NCBI RefSeq assembly: GCF_937996225.1
Contig: NZ_CALKTC010000010.1
Coordinates: forward strand, 1 to 64,000
DNA from: an uncultured Campylobacter sp.
Lineage (GTDB): Bacteria; Campylobacterota; Campylobacteria; Campylobacterales; Campylobacteraceae
Direction of reading: 5' to 3'
Length of the DNA stretch: 64,000 bases
Position numbers and translations under genes: made by a program. Under the pieces are notes generated by a model. It saw nothing but the letters and a program-made list of their open reading frames with translations. It ran no database searches and was not told the origin of the DNA. Shown piece after piece: positions 43,569-52,815 of this stretch; position 1 is the first letter of the stretch; every line of letters starts with the position of its first letter.

Positions 43569-43636
43569 CTTATTTCTTTAAAATTCTAAATTCCGCGTAT
43601 TTTTTACGCTGCCGCATTTCAAGCTTTGGCTCACTG

Positions 43637-44314
43637 CTACGCTCCGCGCGGAACTTTAAGATCCGCAAAGCGCTCAAAGCCGCTATCTTGCGCACTAAGC
43701 TCAGCAAATAGAGCGAGGAATTCTGCTCGCGGCATCTCTTTAGCACCCATAAATTTCAGATGCTCGTTCATAATCTGACAATCGATTAAAAAGCCGAAAT
43801 TTGCAAGCACCTCACAAAGCCTAATCAGCGCGACTTTCGAAGCGTTGCTCTTTAGGCTCAGCATGCTCTCGCCGCAAAACACCCGCCCAAAAATTAGCCC
43901 GTATAGCCCACCCACAAGCTCGCCGTCCTCGTACGCCTCGACGCTGTGAGCGTAACCGTCTGCTGCCAAACGCGAGTAAGCCTGCACGATCTGCTCGCTG
44001 ATCCACGTGCCGTCGCTCTCTTTTTTGCGCACGTCTTTGCAGCGCTCGATGAAGCACTTAAAATTTGCGTCAAATTTCACTTCATATCGCTTAAGATAGG
44101 GCTTGATGGACTTTTGCACACGCACTTCGCGCGGATCAAGCACTGCGCGCGGATCGGGCGACCACCATAAAATCGGCTCATCTTCGTTAAACCACGGAAA
44201 TATCCCTGCGCTATAAGCGCTAAGCAAGCAATCCTCGCTCAGATCGCCGCCACTTGCAAGCGGTGCAAAATCTGGCGCATCCATAGGATCTGGAAAATCG
44301 TAAAACCGAGCCAT
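43637..44314 (-). CDS. aat: leucyl/phenylalanyl-tRNA-protein transferase
   Basis: It adds Leu or Phe from aminoacyl-tRNA to proteins with N-terminal Arg or Lys, making them N-end-rule substrates. Conserved text includes YSAGIFPWFNEDEPILWWSPDPRAVLDP (in two parts, about 33-60), the RCKDVRKKESDGTWIS segment and GLYGLIFGRVFCGESMLS near 140. The 225-residue length is usual. Its ATG overlaps the clpA stop codon by one base (TAATG), so the transferase and the ClpA unfoldase that degrades its products are translationally linked. Identification is secure. Confidence 0.96.
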   Translation of the reverse strand: MARFYDFPDPMDAPDFAPLASGGDLSEDCLLSAYSAGIFPWFNEDEPILWWSPDPRAVLDPREVRVQKSIKPYLKRYEVKFDANFKCFIERCKDVRKKESDGTWISEQIVQAYSRLAADGYAHSVEAYEDGELVGGLYGLIFGRVFCGESMLSLKSNASKVALIRLCEVLANFGFLIDCQIMNEHLKFMGAKEMPRAEFLALFAELSAQDSGFERFADLKVPRGA

Positions 44315-46695
44315 TATTTAACGACACTGCTTTGAGCTAGTGCGGGTTGCTTTTTTTCTATCTGCGGCAAAGGCGTAGAAGCAAAGCTAAAGCTTAGCTC
44401 GCCATCTTTTACGCTCACGCTAACTAAGCCACCCTCTTGTAGCGTGCCAAAAAGCAGCTCGCCGCTTATATGATCGCTGATCTGAGAGCTGATCTCGCGC
44501 TTTAAATTTCGCGCGCCAAACTCGTCCGAATAGCCGCGCGAGATAATCAAATCTTTTGCTTCCTTGTTTAGACTAATCTTTACGTTTTTTAGCTGCGACT
44601 CTAGCTCGCCGATAGTTTTATCCACGATTTTTTCTAAAATTTCGCCGCTTAAGCGGTTAAAATTTATGATTTTATCGATGCGGTTGCGAAATTCCGGCGC
44701 AAAGAAGCTTTTTATGGCGCTATCTACTTTATAGCTCTCGTCTTTTGTAAATCCGACCTGCGGCGCTTCTTTCGTGCCTAAATTCGACGTCATTATTATG
44801 ATCGTATTTTTAAAATCGGTCGTAACGCCGTTGTTATCGGTAAGACTTGCGTTATCGAAAATTCCTAAAAAAATATTCGTCATGCTAGGATGAGCTTTTT
44901 CTACCTCATCAAATAAAATGACGCTGTAAGGGTGCTTTTTGATGTTATTCGTTAAAATTCCACCGTTTTCAAAGCCCACGTATCCAGGAGGTGCTCCGAT
45001 GAGTCTCGAGACGCTGTGAGCTTCCATATATTCACTCATATCGTAGCGCTCAAAATGTACTCCGAGCTGCGCGGCTAAGACCTTGGCTAGCTCACTTTTG
45101 CCCACACCGCTACTACCTGCGAACAAAAATACCCCGATCGGAGAGCTTGCGCCTCCAAGCCCGGCATAAGAGCGCAAAAGTGCCTTGCAAAGGCTGCTAA
45201 CCGCCTCATCTTGACCGAAAATTTCGCGCTTGATATTAGCTTCCAGATTTTTTAGTACTTGTTTATTATCGACACTACTGCTTAAATTTGCGATATTCGC
45301 GCTAATCGAAAGCGTATTTACCAAATCGTCCTTACTGATTTCAAGCGGAGCTTCGTGCGGCTTAAACGCAAAGCTCGCACCCACCTCATCGATGAGATCA
45401 ATGGCGCTGTCGGGAAGGAATTTATCACTTTGATATTTTTTAGCAAGCGTTACGCTATCTCGCAAAATTTCGTCGCTAAATTTCACGCCGTGAAATTCCT
45501 CATATTTTTTGGCTACGCCTTTTAAAATTTCGACGCTATCGTCAATGCTAGGCTCGCTTACATCGATCTTGCAAAACCTGCGGCTAAGCGCTTTATCCTG
45601 CGAAAACGAGCGGTATTCGCCGTATGTAGTAGCGCCGATGACCGATAGCTCGCCGCTTGCAAGCGAAGGTTTTAGGATGTTTGACATATCAAGTTCGTTG
45701 CGATTGCCCGTGCCTGCGCCAACGATCGTGTGAATTTCATCGATAAATAAAATCGCGTTTTGATTGGCGCTAAACTCGTCTATGAGATCCTTTAGCCTCT
45801 CCTCAAACTCCCCGCGCAACGTAGTGCCTGCGATCAGCGCGCCAGCATCAAGGGCGTAAATCACCTTGTTTTTTAACTTTTCTGGCACTTCGCCGCGGAC
45901 GATTTTTAGCGCGATACCCTCGATGATCGCGGTTTTACCAACTCCTGCTTCGCCCACTAAGATCGGATTATTTTTCTTGCGGCGACAGAGGGTTTGCAGC
46001 GTCTTTTCGATCTCTTTTTCGCGTCCGATGAGTGGATCGATCTTACCTTCAAGCGCAATTTTATTGAGATTCGCTGTATAAAGTGAGCTAGGCGAGTCCT
46101 TTTTAATATCGCGCTCGTTTATGGCGTCCTTTTCGCCCTCAAACGCAGGCTCAAATTCCGTATTCTGCCACTGCCTGCGGCTTTCGTCATAATTCATCGC
46201 ATGCGTGATATCATCGATATCGTATGAGTTTAGCTTAATCGCTGCGGCTTCATCGCGAGAAACGACCTCGTCGCGGTGATCGAAAGCGGATTTGTACTTT
46301 CGCACGATGAGCTCAAAAATCGCGGCATTGATACCGTAGTGATTTAAAATTTTAGTGCAGTCATTTTCCTTATCATTTAGAATTTTAAGCATAAAATCGA
46401 GCTCGTTTTTAGGCTCTTTAGCGTTATTTAATTCGGTATAGAACTGCTTAAATTCTATCGTCTGCGCCGGAGCCTTGCCGCTTGATTTAGGCATCATATC
46501 CAAAAGCCCGCCCAGATTATCCAAGATATTTAGGTAGTTAATATCCGGAATTTCTTTGGCGATGAGCCCATGAAAGGGCTTATTGTATTTAAAAATCGCA
46601 TAAACTACGTGCGAAGTGGTGATGTATTCGTCCTCGCCGTCGTTTGCGACGCTGATTGCTTGTTCAAAATGTTTGTTTAAAAAAAATCCTATCAT
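44314..46695 (-). CDS. clpA: ATP-dependent unfoldase ClpA
   Basis: This AAA+ chaperone unfolds proteins and feeds them to ClpP, including N-end-rule substrates delivered by ClpS. The N-domain (about 1-145) binds ClpS. The first AAA domain has Walker A GEAGVGKTAI near 248; the second has GSSGVGKSEL near 530 and a GYVGFENGG pore-type loop. The C-terminal part ends in a Pro/Ala-rich tail. The length of 793 residues is slightly longer than the E. coli protein. It lies between clpS (15 bases upstream) and aat (one-base overlap). Identification is secure. Confidence 0.96.
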   Translation of the reverse strand: MIGFFLNKHFEQAISVANDGEDEYITTSHVVYAIFKYNKPFHGLIAKEIPDINYLNILDNLGGLLDMMPKSSGKAPAQTIEFKQFYTELNNAKEPKNELDFMLKILNDKENDCTKILNHYGINAAIFELIVRKYKSAFDHRDEVVSRDEAAAIKLNSYDIDDITHAMNYDESRRQWQNTEFEPAFEGEKDAINERDIKKDSPSSLYTANLNKIALEGKIDPLIGREKEIEKTLQTLCRRKKNNPILVGEAGVGKTAIIEGIALKIVRGEVPEKLKNKVIYALDAGALIAGTTLRGEFEERLKDLIDEFSANQNAILFIDEIHTIVGAGTGNRNELDMSNILKPSLASGELSVIGATTYGEYRSFSQDKALSRRFCKIDVSEPSIDDSVEILKGVAKKYEEFHGVKFSDEILRDSVTLAKKYQSDKFLPDSAIDLIDEVGASFAFKPHEAPLEISKDDLVNTLSISANIANLSSSVDNKQVLKNLEANIKREIFGQDEAVSSLCKALLRSYAGLGGASSPIGVFLFAGSSGVGKSELAKVLAAQLGVHFERYDMSEYMEAHSVSRLIGAPPGYVGFENGGILTNNIKKHPYSVILFDEVEKAHPSMTNIFLGIFDNASLTDNNGVTTDFKNTIIIMTSNLGTKEAPQVGFTKDESYKVDSAIKSFFAPEFRNRIDKIINFNRLSGEILEKIVDKTIGELESQLKNVKISLNKEAKDLIISRGYSDEFGARNLKREISSQISDHISGELLFGTLQEGGLVSVSVKDGELSFSFASTPLPQIEKKQPALAQSSVVK

Positions 46696-46710
46696 TGCTT
46701 TCCTTTAAAT

Positions 46711-47016
46711 TTAATCCTCTTCGATCTCACATCTAAGAGGGAATCCTGCGGCCTTTGCCGCTTGTAAAACCGCTTGTTGCTTGCATTCGGCTATCTCTTT
46801 AGGATACGCGCCGCAAACCGCGCGGCCCTGCTTATGCACTTTCATCATTAAATCTACAGCATCGTTAAAGTTTTTGGCAAAAATCTCCATCAAAATATAA
46901 ACCACAAAATCCATCGTCGTCACGTCGTCGTTTAGCAAAATTACTTTATACGGACGAGGCACGAAAGATTTTGTTTTGGCGTTAGTGCGAATCTGCACGC
47001 CGGTTTTAGTTGCCAT
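46711..47016 (-). CDS. clpS: ClpS adaptor
   Basis: This 101-residue adaptor binds N-degrons (Leu, Phe, Tyr, Trp) and hands them to ClpAP. The diagnostic text is YKVILLNDDVTTMDFVVYIL near residue 23 (NDD and TxxxF motif) and MMKVHKQGRAVCGAYPKEIAE near 60-80, lining the N-degron pocket. It is encoded just before clpA and overlaps the thioredoxin-like lipoprotein gene by 11 bases. Identification is secure. Confidence 0.95.
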   Translation of the reverse strand: MATKTGVQIRTNAKTKSFVPRPYKVILLNDDVTTMDFVVYILMEIFAKNFNDAVDLMMKVHKQGRAVCGAYPKEIAECKQQAVLQAAKAAGFPLRCEIEED

Positions 47017-47704
47017 TTTTTATCCTGACAATATCGCTTTTTATCACATCGGTATCGACCATGCCTAAGTAATACGGCTTGCCCCGCTCATCGCCCTCGT
47101 TGATGTCGGTAAGCCTTTGATATTTCCCGTCTTTAAGCACTACCTTAAAAGGGATCGAAAGCGCGTGGCGATAACCGATGTCGCTTAAAATTTGACCCAC
47201 TATGCGCTCGTTCTGTTTTGAATTGGAGATGAAATAATACGCGTTAAATTTTTTCGTAAAATTTTCGATCACCTGCGCATCGGTAATATCCTCAAAATAA
47301 ATCAAGCCGACCATCAGAAAATCCGCGGAATTTTTTAGCTGAAAGTCCATCAGATGCGGCGCTTCGATGCGGCACGGCTGGCAATACGTACCAAAAATAT
47401 CAAACATTAAAATTTTATCGCTGTCCGCGAGCTTAAAGCCCTTTTCTGTCCGCTCGATCGTTACTTCGCCGCCTACGACGCTTTTAAGCGTAAATCGCTC
47501 ACCCGTTTTAAACGGCGTAAAAGCTACCTCCTCGCCGCTCTCGCCGCCAATACGCTCGCCATTTTTATCTTGAGCAGAATTTTTTGCCATCTGACTCTCG
47601 CTCGCGGCGGAATTCTCGCCCGCAGAGCCCGTCTTTTTCTGCGAATCATCTCCGCAGCCACTTAAAACAAAAATCGCTAAACATAATAGTAAAAATTTCT
47701 TCAT
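47006..47704 (-). CDS. thioredoxin-fold lipoprotein
   Basis: The signal MKKFLLLCLAIFVLSGCGDD has a lipobox (LSGC). A Ser/Glu/Lys-rich linker follows. The thioredoxin-like domain then has the redox motif YCQPCR near residue 111-116 and FKVVLKDGKY, the region that normally carries the cis-proline. It is probably a periplasmic, membrane-tethered disulfide reductase of the TlpA/ResA type. The order thioredoxin-like protein-clpS-clpA is the same in C. jejuni. The length of 232 residues fits. Targets are unknown; cytochrome c assembly is the usual role of relatives. Confidence 0.85.
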   Translation of the reverse strand: MKKFLLLCLAIFVLSGCGDDSQKKTGSAGENSAASESQMAKNSAQDKNGERIGGESGEEVAFTPFKTGERFTLKSVVGGEVTIERTEKGFKLADSDKILMFDIFGTYCQPCRIEAPHLMDFQLKNSADFLMVGLIYFEDITDAQVIENFTKKFNAYYFISNSKQNERIVGQILSDIGYRHALSIPFKVVLKDGKYQRLTDINEGDERGKPYYLGMVDTDVIKSDIVRIKNGN

Positions 47705-47759
47705 TGCATTTCCTTCGGGTTTAAATTTAAGCCCGCATTTTAACCAAAGTTTTGTGAAT

Positions 47760-48224
47760 TTAAAATGAATGCTTGTCGTATCGCTTCATCGCGCTTTGCG
47801 CTTCGCGGTCGGCTTCCTTACGTTTTAGCGATTCACGCTTATCGTGCAGATTTTTGCCACTAGCCAAAGCGATACGCGCCTTTACGCGGTTTTTATCATT
47901 GAGATACAGCGACAAAACCACGATGGTAAGGCCCTCTTTGCTAGCCGCGCCAAGCAGTTTGTCGATCTGCTTACGATGCATTAAAAGCTTTCGCACTGCC
48001 CCTTCGTCTGGACGAAAGTGGGCGTTGGTGCTTTCAAGATAGCTGATATGGGCGTTTAGCAAAAACAGCTCACCGCGGATCACGCGACAAAAACTATCTT
48101 TGAGATTGCCCCTGCCCGCGCGCAGAGCTTTGACCTCGCTGCCCTTTAGCACGATGCCTGCTTCAAAGCTTTCAAGTATCGTAAAATCGTGAAATGCCTT
48201 GCGATTTTTACTCAGTTCTTTCAT
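47760..48224 (-). CDS. smpB: SsrA-binding protein SmpB
   Basis: It escorts tmRNA to stalled ribosomes in trans-translation. The 154 residues show the KNRKAFHDFTILESFEAGI start, LKGSEVKALRAGRGNLKDSF near 30 and the basic C-terminal tail (GKNLHDKRESLKRKEADREAQ), which folds into the mRNA channel. The tmRNA gene is not in this window. Situated between ispE and the thioredoxin-like lipoprotein, same strand. Identification is secure. Confidence 0.97.
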   Translation of the reverse strand: MKELSKNRKAFHDFTILESFEAGIVLKGSEVKALRAGRGNLKDSFCRVIRGELFLLNAHISYLESTNAHFRPDEGAVRKLLMHRKQIDKLLGAASKEGLTIVVLSLYLNDKNRVKARIALASGKNLHDKRESLKRKEADREAQSAMKRYDKHSF

Positions 48225-48349
48225 CTTTTTCCTTCTAAATTTGACCCTAAGCTTAGCCCGTTTTTGCTTAAATTTAAAAGCGATCGCGCGAATTTTAAAT
48301 TTTATCTTTAAATTTAGCTTTTAAATTTTAACCGCGCGCCTTGGAATTC

Positions 48350-49093
48350 TTATTTTAAGAAAAACACGCTGCTGCCGCTGCCGCTTAGAAACATATCGCG
48401 ATACCTGCTCATCTGCGGATATAGCTTTATGCACGGCGCGAAAAGATCATTTAGCAGGGGGCCGTCGTATCGCGCCAGCAGCTGCTCGCTGCTTAAACGC
48501 AACATCTCTTGAGCCTGCGCGGCGTCTATGTTTTGCATAAAGCTTACGCGAAACTCATTATAAACCGCACCGGTGGAGCAAAAGATAGCGGGCGTTAAAA
48601 TTTCGATCGCGGGCAAGAGGTCCTCGAAAGGCTCGATGATCTCGCCGATGCCGCGCACGTTTGCGGCCTCAAGCCCGCTGACAAAAAACGCGACGTCCGC
48701 GCCGATATTTTGCGCGATCGCTATAAGCCGCTCGCGCGGAATTTTTAAGCTTAATTCCTCGTTCGCAAGCCGCAAAAACGCCGCCGCATCGCTACTGCCG
48801 CCCCCAAGACCGGCACCGATCGGAATATGTTTTTTAAGCACGATCTTATGCGAGCTGAAAAATTCTGCAAGCTCGCGCGCAAAGCCCGCCCGCTCAAGCG
48901 CCGCCTTAGCCTTTAAAATTATATTATCCGCGATCTGCGCGGCGTCGCATTCAAGCGCAAAGCCGCTCGCTCGCTCAAAGTTTATCTCATCAAAGAGCTC
49001 CCTGCGCAGCACGAAGCGCGAGGCGATCTCGTGGTAGCCGCCGCGCGTGCCGACGACTTTTAAAAAAACATTGATCTTTGCATAAGCCTTCAA
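48350..49093 (-). CDS. ispE: 4-diphosphocytidyl-2-C-methyl-D-erythritol kinase
   Basis: A GHMP-family kinase that phosphorylates CDP-methylerythritol in the MEP isoprenoid pathway. It has 247 residues with the start MKAYAKINVFLKVVG (catalytic Lys and Asn) and the ATP loop PIGAGLGGGSSDAAAFLR near 90-107. The C-terminal motif LSGSGSSVFFL completes the GHMP signature. It is slightly shorter than the E. coli enzyme, as in other Campylobacter. In C. jejuni it follows truB and csrA; here a long spacer lies where csrA would be. Confidence 0.95.
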   Translation of the reverse strand: MKAYAKINVFLKVVGTRGGYHEIASRFVLRRELFDEINFERASGFALECDAAQIADNIILKAKAALERAGFARELAEFFSSHKIVLKKHIPIGAGLGGGSSDAAAFLRLANEELSLKIPRERLIAIAQNIGADVAFFVSGLEAANVRGIGEIIEPFEDLLPAIEILTPAIFCSTGAVYNEFRVSFMQNIDAAQAQEMLRLSSEQLLARYDGPLLNDLFAPCIKLYPQMSRYRDMFLSGSGSSVFFLK

Positions 49094-49913
49094 ATTTTAC
49101 TCCTTCTGCGCTTTGGCGCACTTGCGTTAAATTTAGACTGCGACAAGTCCATCTAGCGCGATTAAAATTTTAAATCCGTGCGCGAGTTAAATTTCAGCCT
49201 GCGGCACGCCCCGTCCGGTGCGATTAAAATTTCAAAACCGCGTGCCGTGAAGTGCGCACCGCGGAATTTAACCCACGATCGCGGCGCCCGATACGTAAAT
49301 TTTATAAAGCGCGGAAATTTAAATCTGCGACGCATGCGGCAGAATTTCAATCCGCAGCGCAAATCTATCTTAGCGATTAAAATTCCAAGCCGGCAAAATT
49401 CTAGCCGCACCACCGCACGCCGCACTAGGTCATAAATTTAGTTTAGCGGTATGTCGCCCGCTGCAAAATCAAACCCATCGGCGCAGACTACGCATTACCG
49501 CGAGCTAGAATTTCATTCGGCAGAGGCCGCTTGCTGCGCCGCAATAAGCCCCAACCTGCGCGCTTTTTAAATCGCGAAATTTTAATCTCGCGGCGCGTCG
49601 TCATATCGCACCAAAAAGCAAATCAAAACGCCGCTTGGTCGCGTTTAAATTTAACCCCCGCGGATTTATTCCTTTTCACAAGCGAGCGTCGCCTGCCTAG
49701 CCGCACGTTTAAATTTACGCCGCCTGAGGCCGATTTGCGATCTATGCGCAACAAAAAAAGCGTGATCTCTCACTCGCTGCTCCGCACGATAAAATTTAAC
49801 CGCGCGGGACAGCGCGCTATGCGAGCAAATTTAAAACGCGCCGTATTTATAACCGCTCAAATTTCAAGCCAGGGCCGCCCGATCAAAATTCCGCCGCAGG
49901 CTGGGGCCGCGGC
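49094..49913. repeat. 820-base RAATTY-rich spacer at the csrA position
   Basis: In C. jejuni a csrA gene (about 75 codons) lies between truB and ispE. Here no frame resembles CsrA (no MLILSRK start or GYAKIGIEAP-like text) on either strand. The DNA alternates AAATTT-class words with GC-rich segments. Its open frames are Arg/Lys/Phe/Asn-rich strings that mirror the repeat and lack ribosome binding sites. Confidence 0.6.
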
Positions 49914-50762
49914 TTAAAACGCGCCGCCCGCGATCGGAACGTCGTTCCAAAGATACCGAACCTCGCCCGAGCTTATCTCGATGATCGAGTAAAAATCGCC
50001 GCAGATAAGCAGATAGCGCCCGTCTGCGCGGCTCACCAGATCCTTTGCGGCAAGCTTTTTGCCCAAGATCACGTCGCGCGCGTCGCCGTCGTAAAAGTTT
50101 GGCGCAAGGTCCAAAAACTCGAGCGGATTTAGCGCCGCCTCTTCCGCAAAGCGCGGATCTTGCAGGTCAAAAGCTCCCTCGCTCTCCCGCCTAAGCGCGC
50201 TTAGCGTGCCTGTGGCGCCTAGCTTTTCTGCAAAAATTTGCGCAAAAGAGCGCACGTAACCGCCCTCGCTGAGTGCGACGCGAAAGCTCACGAAGGGGTG
50301 AGCGTAGCTTAAAATTTCGGCATCAAAAACCCGCATCGAGCTCTCTTTTAAGCTCACCTCTTCGCCCGCGCGAGCGAGCTTGTATGCGCGCACGCCGTCA
50401 ATTTTCTTGGCGCTGAAAGCGGGCGGGATAAATTTTATCTCGCCGCGCATTTGCGCCATCGCGGCATCTAAAACTTCGCGCGAAAGCGACGGAATTTGTT
50501 CCACGCGCTCAATATTTTCATTATCACTGCTTGGGCTTTGCGCGCCTAGCCACAGCGTCGCGACGTAAACTTTTGGCTCCTTTTTTAAAAATCTAAAAAA
50601 GCGCGCGTATTGCCCGAATGCCACGATCAGCGCGCCGCTCGCGAAAGGATCGAGCGTGCCGCTAAAGCCCGCCTTTTTCACGCCGTATTTGCGCTTAAGA
50701 GCGCTTAAAAATTTATTGCTGCCGATGCCCGCGGGCTTGTCCGCTAAAAACAATCTATTCAT
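49914..50762 (-). CDS. truB: tRNA pseudouridine-55 synthase TruB
   Basis: It converts U55 in the T-loop of tRNAs to pseudouridine. The catalytic aspartate is in GFSGTLDPFASGALIVAFG near residue 33-51, preceded by ADKPAGIGSNKFL. Further conserved text is EGGYVRSFAQIF near 170 and LSALRRESEGAF. The C-terminal part is shorter than the E. coli PUA domain. Its start overlaps the helicase stop by eight bases, so they form one unit. Identification is secure. Confidence 0.95.
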   Translation of the reverse strand: MNRLFLADKPAGIGSNKFLSALKRKYGVKKAGFSGTLDPFASGALIVAFGQYARFFRFLKKEPKVYVATLWLGAQSPSSDNENIERVEQIPSLSREVLDAAMAQMRGEIKFIPPAFSAKKIDGVRAYKLARAGEEVSLKESSMRVFDAEILSYAHPFVSFRVALSEGGYVRSFAQIFAEKLGATGTLSALRRESEGAFDLQDPRFAEEAALNPLEFLDLAPNFYDGDARDVILGKKLAAKDLVSRADGRYLLICGDFYSIIEISSGEVRYLWNDVPIAGGAF

Positions 50763-52815
50763 AAGAGCCGATCTTTTCTACGAAATTTGACATTATCACG
50801 CGCGAAATTCCGCCAAAATTTATAGTGAGTCGGTCGCCGTTTACCGCCGTGATCTGTCCGATCCCAAATAGCTTGTGTTTGATCAGCTCGCCCTTGCTAA
50901 AGCCGCTGCTTTGCTCGCGCAGAGGCTCTTTAGCCACCAAACCCGCCTCGGCTATAAACCTGCTCGCATCGAGCCTCTCGCGCTTGCCGCGATAAAAGCG
51001 GCTAGCGGCAAAGCTAAGCGTAAGCGTGCGTTTGGCGCGCGTGATCGCTACGTATGCGAGTCTGCGTTCCTCTTCAATGTCATTGCTGTCGCCCAAAAGC
51101 GGGAAAAAGCCCTCCTCCAGTCCGATTACGAAAAGGTGCGAAAACTCAAGCCCTTTACTGGCGTGCACGCTCATTATGTTTATCGCATCGCCAGATACGG
51201 CGTCCTGATCGCTAAGAAGGCTCAGCTCGTTTAAAAATTCCGCCAGATCAAAATCGGGCTTATTGCTCGCCTCGTCCTTCAGCATCGCCAAAAACTCGTC
51301 GATGTTTGCAACGCGATCGGCGCCGTCGGGCAGCGAAGCATAGTAGGCCTTTAGCCCGAAAGCGGGCTCCAGCGCGTCTATTTTTTTGATCGTATCGGCT
51401 AGCGCGGAGATAGAAGCGATACCGCTTTTAAGCTCCGCTAGAGCCTGCGCCGCCTTGGCGCTAAGCCCTGCGTCCGGCTCGCTAAAGGCGTCAAATAGGC
51501 TTATGAGCCGCAGGCGCGAAAGCTCCTCGAGCTTCGCCAGCGAGACCTTACCGATGCCGCGCTTGGGCACGTTTATGATCCGCCTCATCGAAAAGTCGTC
51601 GTGCTCGTCGTTTACCAAGCGCAGATAGGCGATCGTGTCCTTGATCTCGGCGCGCTCGTAAAATTTCACGCCGCCTACCATTTTGTACGGGATTTTGGCT
51701 CGATTTAGCCCCTCCTCCAGCGCGCGCGAAAGAGCGTTTACGCGGTAAAGCACGGCGATTTGAGAGGGCGCTACGCCGCTTGAAAGCAGCTTTTTGATAG
51801 CTTCTGCGATCTTTGCCGCCTCAATACTCTCCTCGTCCGAGCGCAAAATTTCGATCTTTTCGCCGCCGCCGTTCATGCTAGTAAGGCTCTTGCCGAGGCG
51901 GTTTTTATTATGCGAGATGAGCTCGTTGGCGGCATTTAAAATTTCGTCCGTGGAGCGGTAATTTTGCTCAAGTTTGATAAATTTTACGTTTGAGAACTGA
52001 TCTTTAAAATTTAGAATATTTTCTATCCGCGCACCGCGCCAGCCGTAGATACTCTGATCGTCATCGCCCACCACCACGAGGTTTTCATGCGCGGTGCAGA
52101 GCTTTTGCAGCAGCTTGAATTGAATGTCGTTGGTATCCTGATACTCATCCACCGTGATATAAGCGTAGCGGCGCGAAATTTCATCGCATAGCCGCTCATT
52201 GGCGTTTAAAATTTTATACGGCAATATCAACAGATCATCGAAATCTACAAGATTATTCGCCGCCAAATACGCCTCGTAGCGCTTATATGCTCTAGCGCAA
52301 TGCGCGTAAAATCCGCTATACATCCTGCTTAGCTCGTCATCTTTATCGTTTAAAAGCTCGTCAATATCTTTGGGGCCGATTAGAGAATTTTTGTAGGTTG
52401 AAATTTTAGCCGCTAATAGCGATGTGGGCAAATTTATCTCAAAGCCCTTGATGATCTTTTTCTTATCGTCGGTATCGATTACTTGGAAGTTTGCGCTGCG
52501 TCTAAGCTCGCTAATATGAAATTTCAAAAACAAAAGCCCGAATTTATGAAAGGTGCACAGAAGCGGCACGCCGCTTAAATTTAGCCCGCTTATCAGATTA
52601 AGCGCCCGCGAGCGCATCTCGGCGGCAGCTTTATTCGTAAACGTAAGCGTGAGAGTATTTTCCGCAGGCACGCCGTTTGAGAGCAAGTAGGCAAGGCGCG
52701 CGGTGATCGTTTTGGTTTTGCCGCTACCAGCACCTGCTAAGATTAGCATCGCTCCGTCCACGTGGCTCGCAGCCTCGCGCTGAGCGGGATTAAGACCTTC
52801 TAAAATATCGCTCAT
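50755..52815 (-). CDS. UvrD/Rep-type 3'-5' DNA helicase
   Basis: A superfamily 1A helicase for repair or replication restart. The motifs are ILAGAGSGKTKTI (Walker A, about 27-39), VDEYQDTN (near 224), VVGDDDQSIYGWRGA (near 250), QNYRSTDEIL (near 283) and HASKGLEFSHLFVIGLEEGFFP near 555. The length of 686 residues is typical. The C-terminal region has a KHKLFGIGQI segment similar to the UvrD/PcrA C-terminal Tudor-like element. Its start overlaps the small upstream gene by four bases (ATGA). C. jejuni has the homologue before truB as well. UvrD, PcrA and Rep cannot be separated with certainty here. Confidence 0.93.
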   Translation of the reverse strand: MSDILEGLNPAQREAASHVDGAMLILAGAGSGKTKTITARLAYLLSNGVPAENTLTLTFTNKAAAEMRSRALNLISGLNLSGVPLLCTFHKFGLLFLKFHISELRRSANFQVIDTDDKKKIIKGFEINLPTSLLAAKISTYKNSLIGPKDIDELLNDKDDELSRMYSGFYAHCARAYKRYEAYLAANNLVDFDDLLILPYKILNANERLCDEISRRYAYITVDEYQDTNDIQFKLLQKLCTAHENLVVVGDDDQSIYGWRGARIENILNFKDQFSNVKFIKLEQNYRSTDEILNAANELISHNKNRLGKSLTSMNGGGEKIEILRSDEESIEAAKIAEAIKKLLSSGVAPSQIAVLYRVNALSRALEEGLNRAKIPYKMVGGVKFYERAEIKDTIAYLRLVNDEHDDFSMRRIINVPKRGIGKVSLAKLEELSRLRLISLFDAFSEPDAGLSAKAAQALAELKSGIASISALADTIKKIDALEPAFGLKAYYASLPDGADRVANIDEFLAMLKDEASNKPDFDLAEFLNELSLLSDQDAVSGDAINIMSVHASKGLEFSHLFVIGLEEGFFPLLGDSNDIEEERRLAYVAITRAKRTLTLSFAASRFYRGKRERLDASRFIAEAGLVAKEPLREQSSGFSKGELIKHKLFGIGQITAVNGDRLTINFGGISRVIMSNFVEKIGSYE

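Noticed and set aside
49162..49917. ORFs in the truB-ispE spacer, checked for CsrA
   Set aside because: None shows CsrA text or a plausible start; composition follows the AT/GC repeat pattern.
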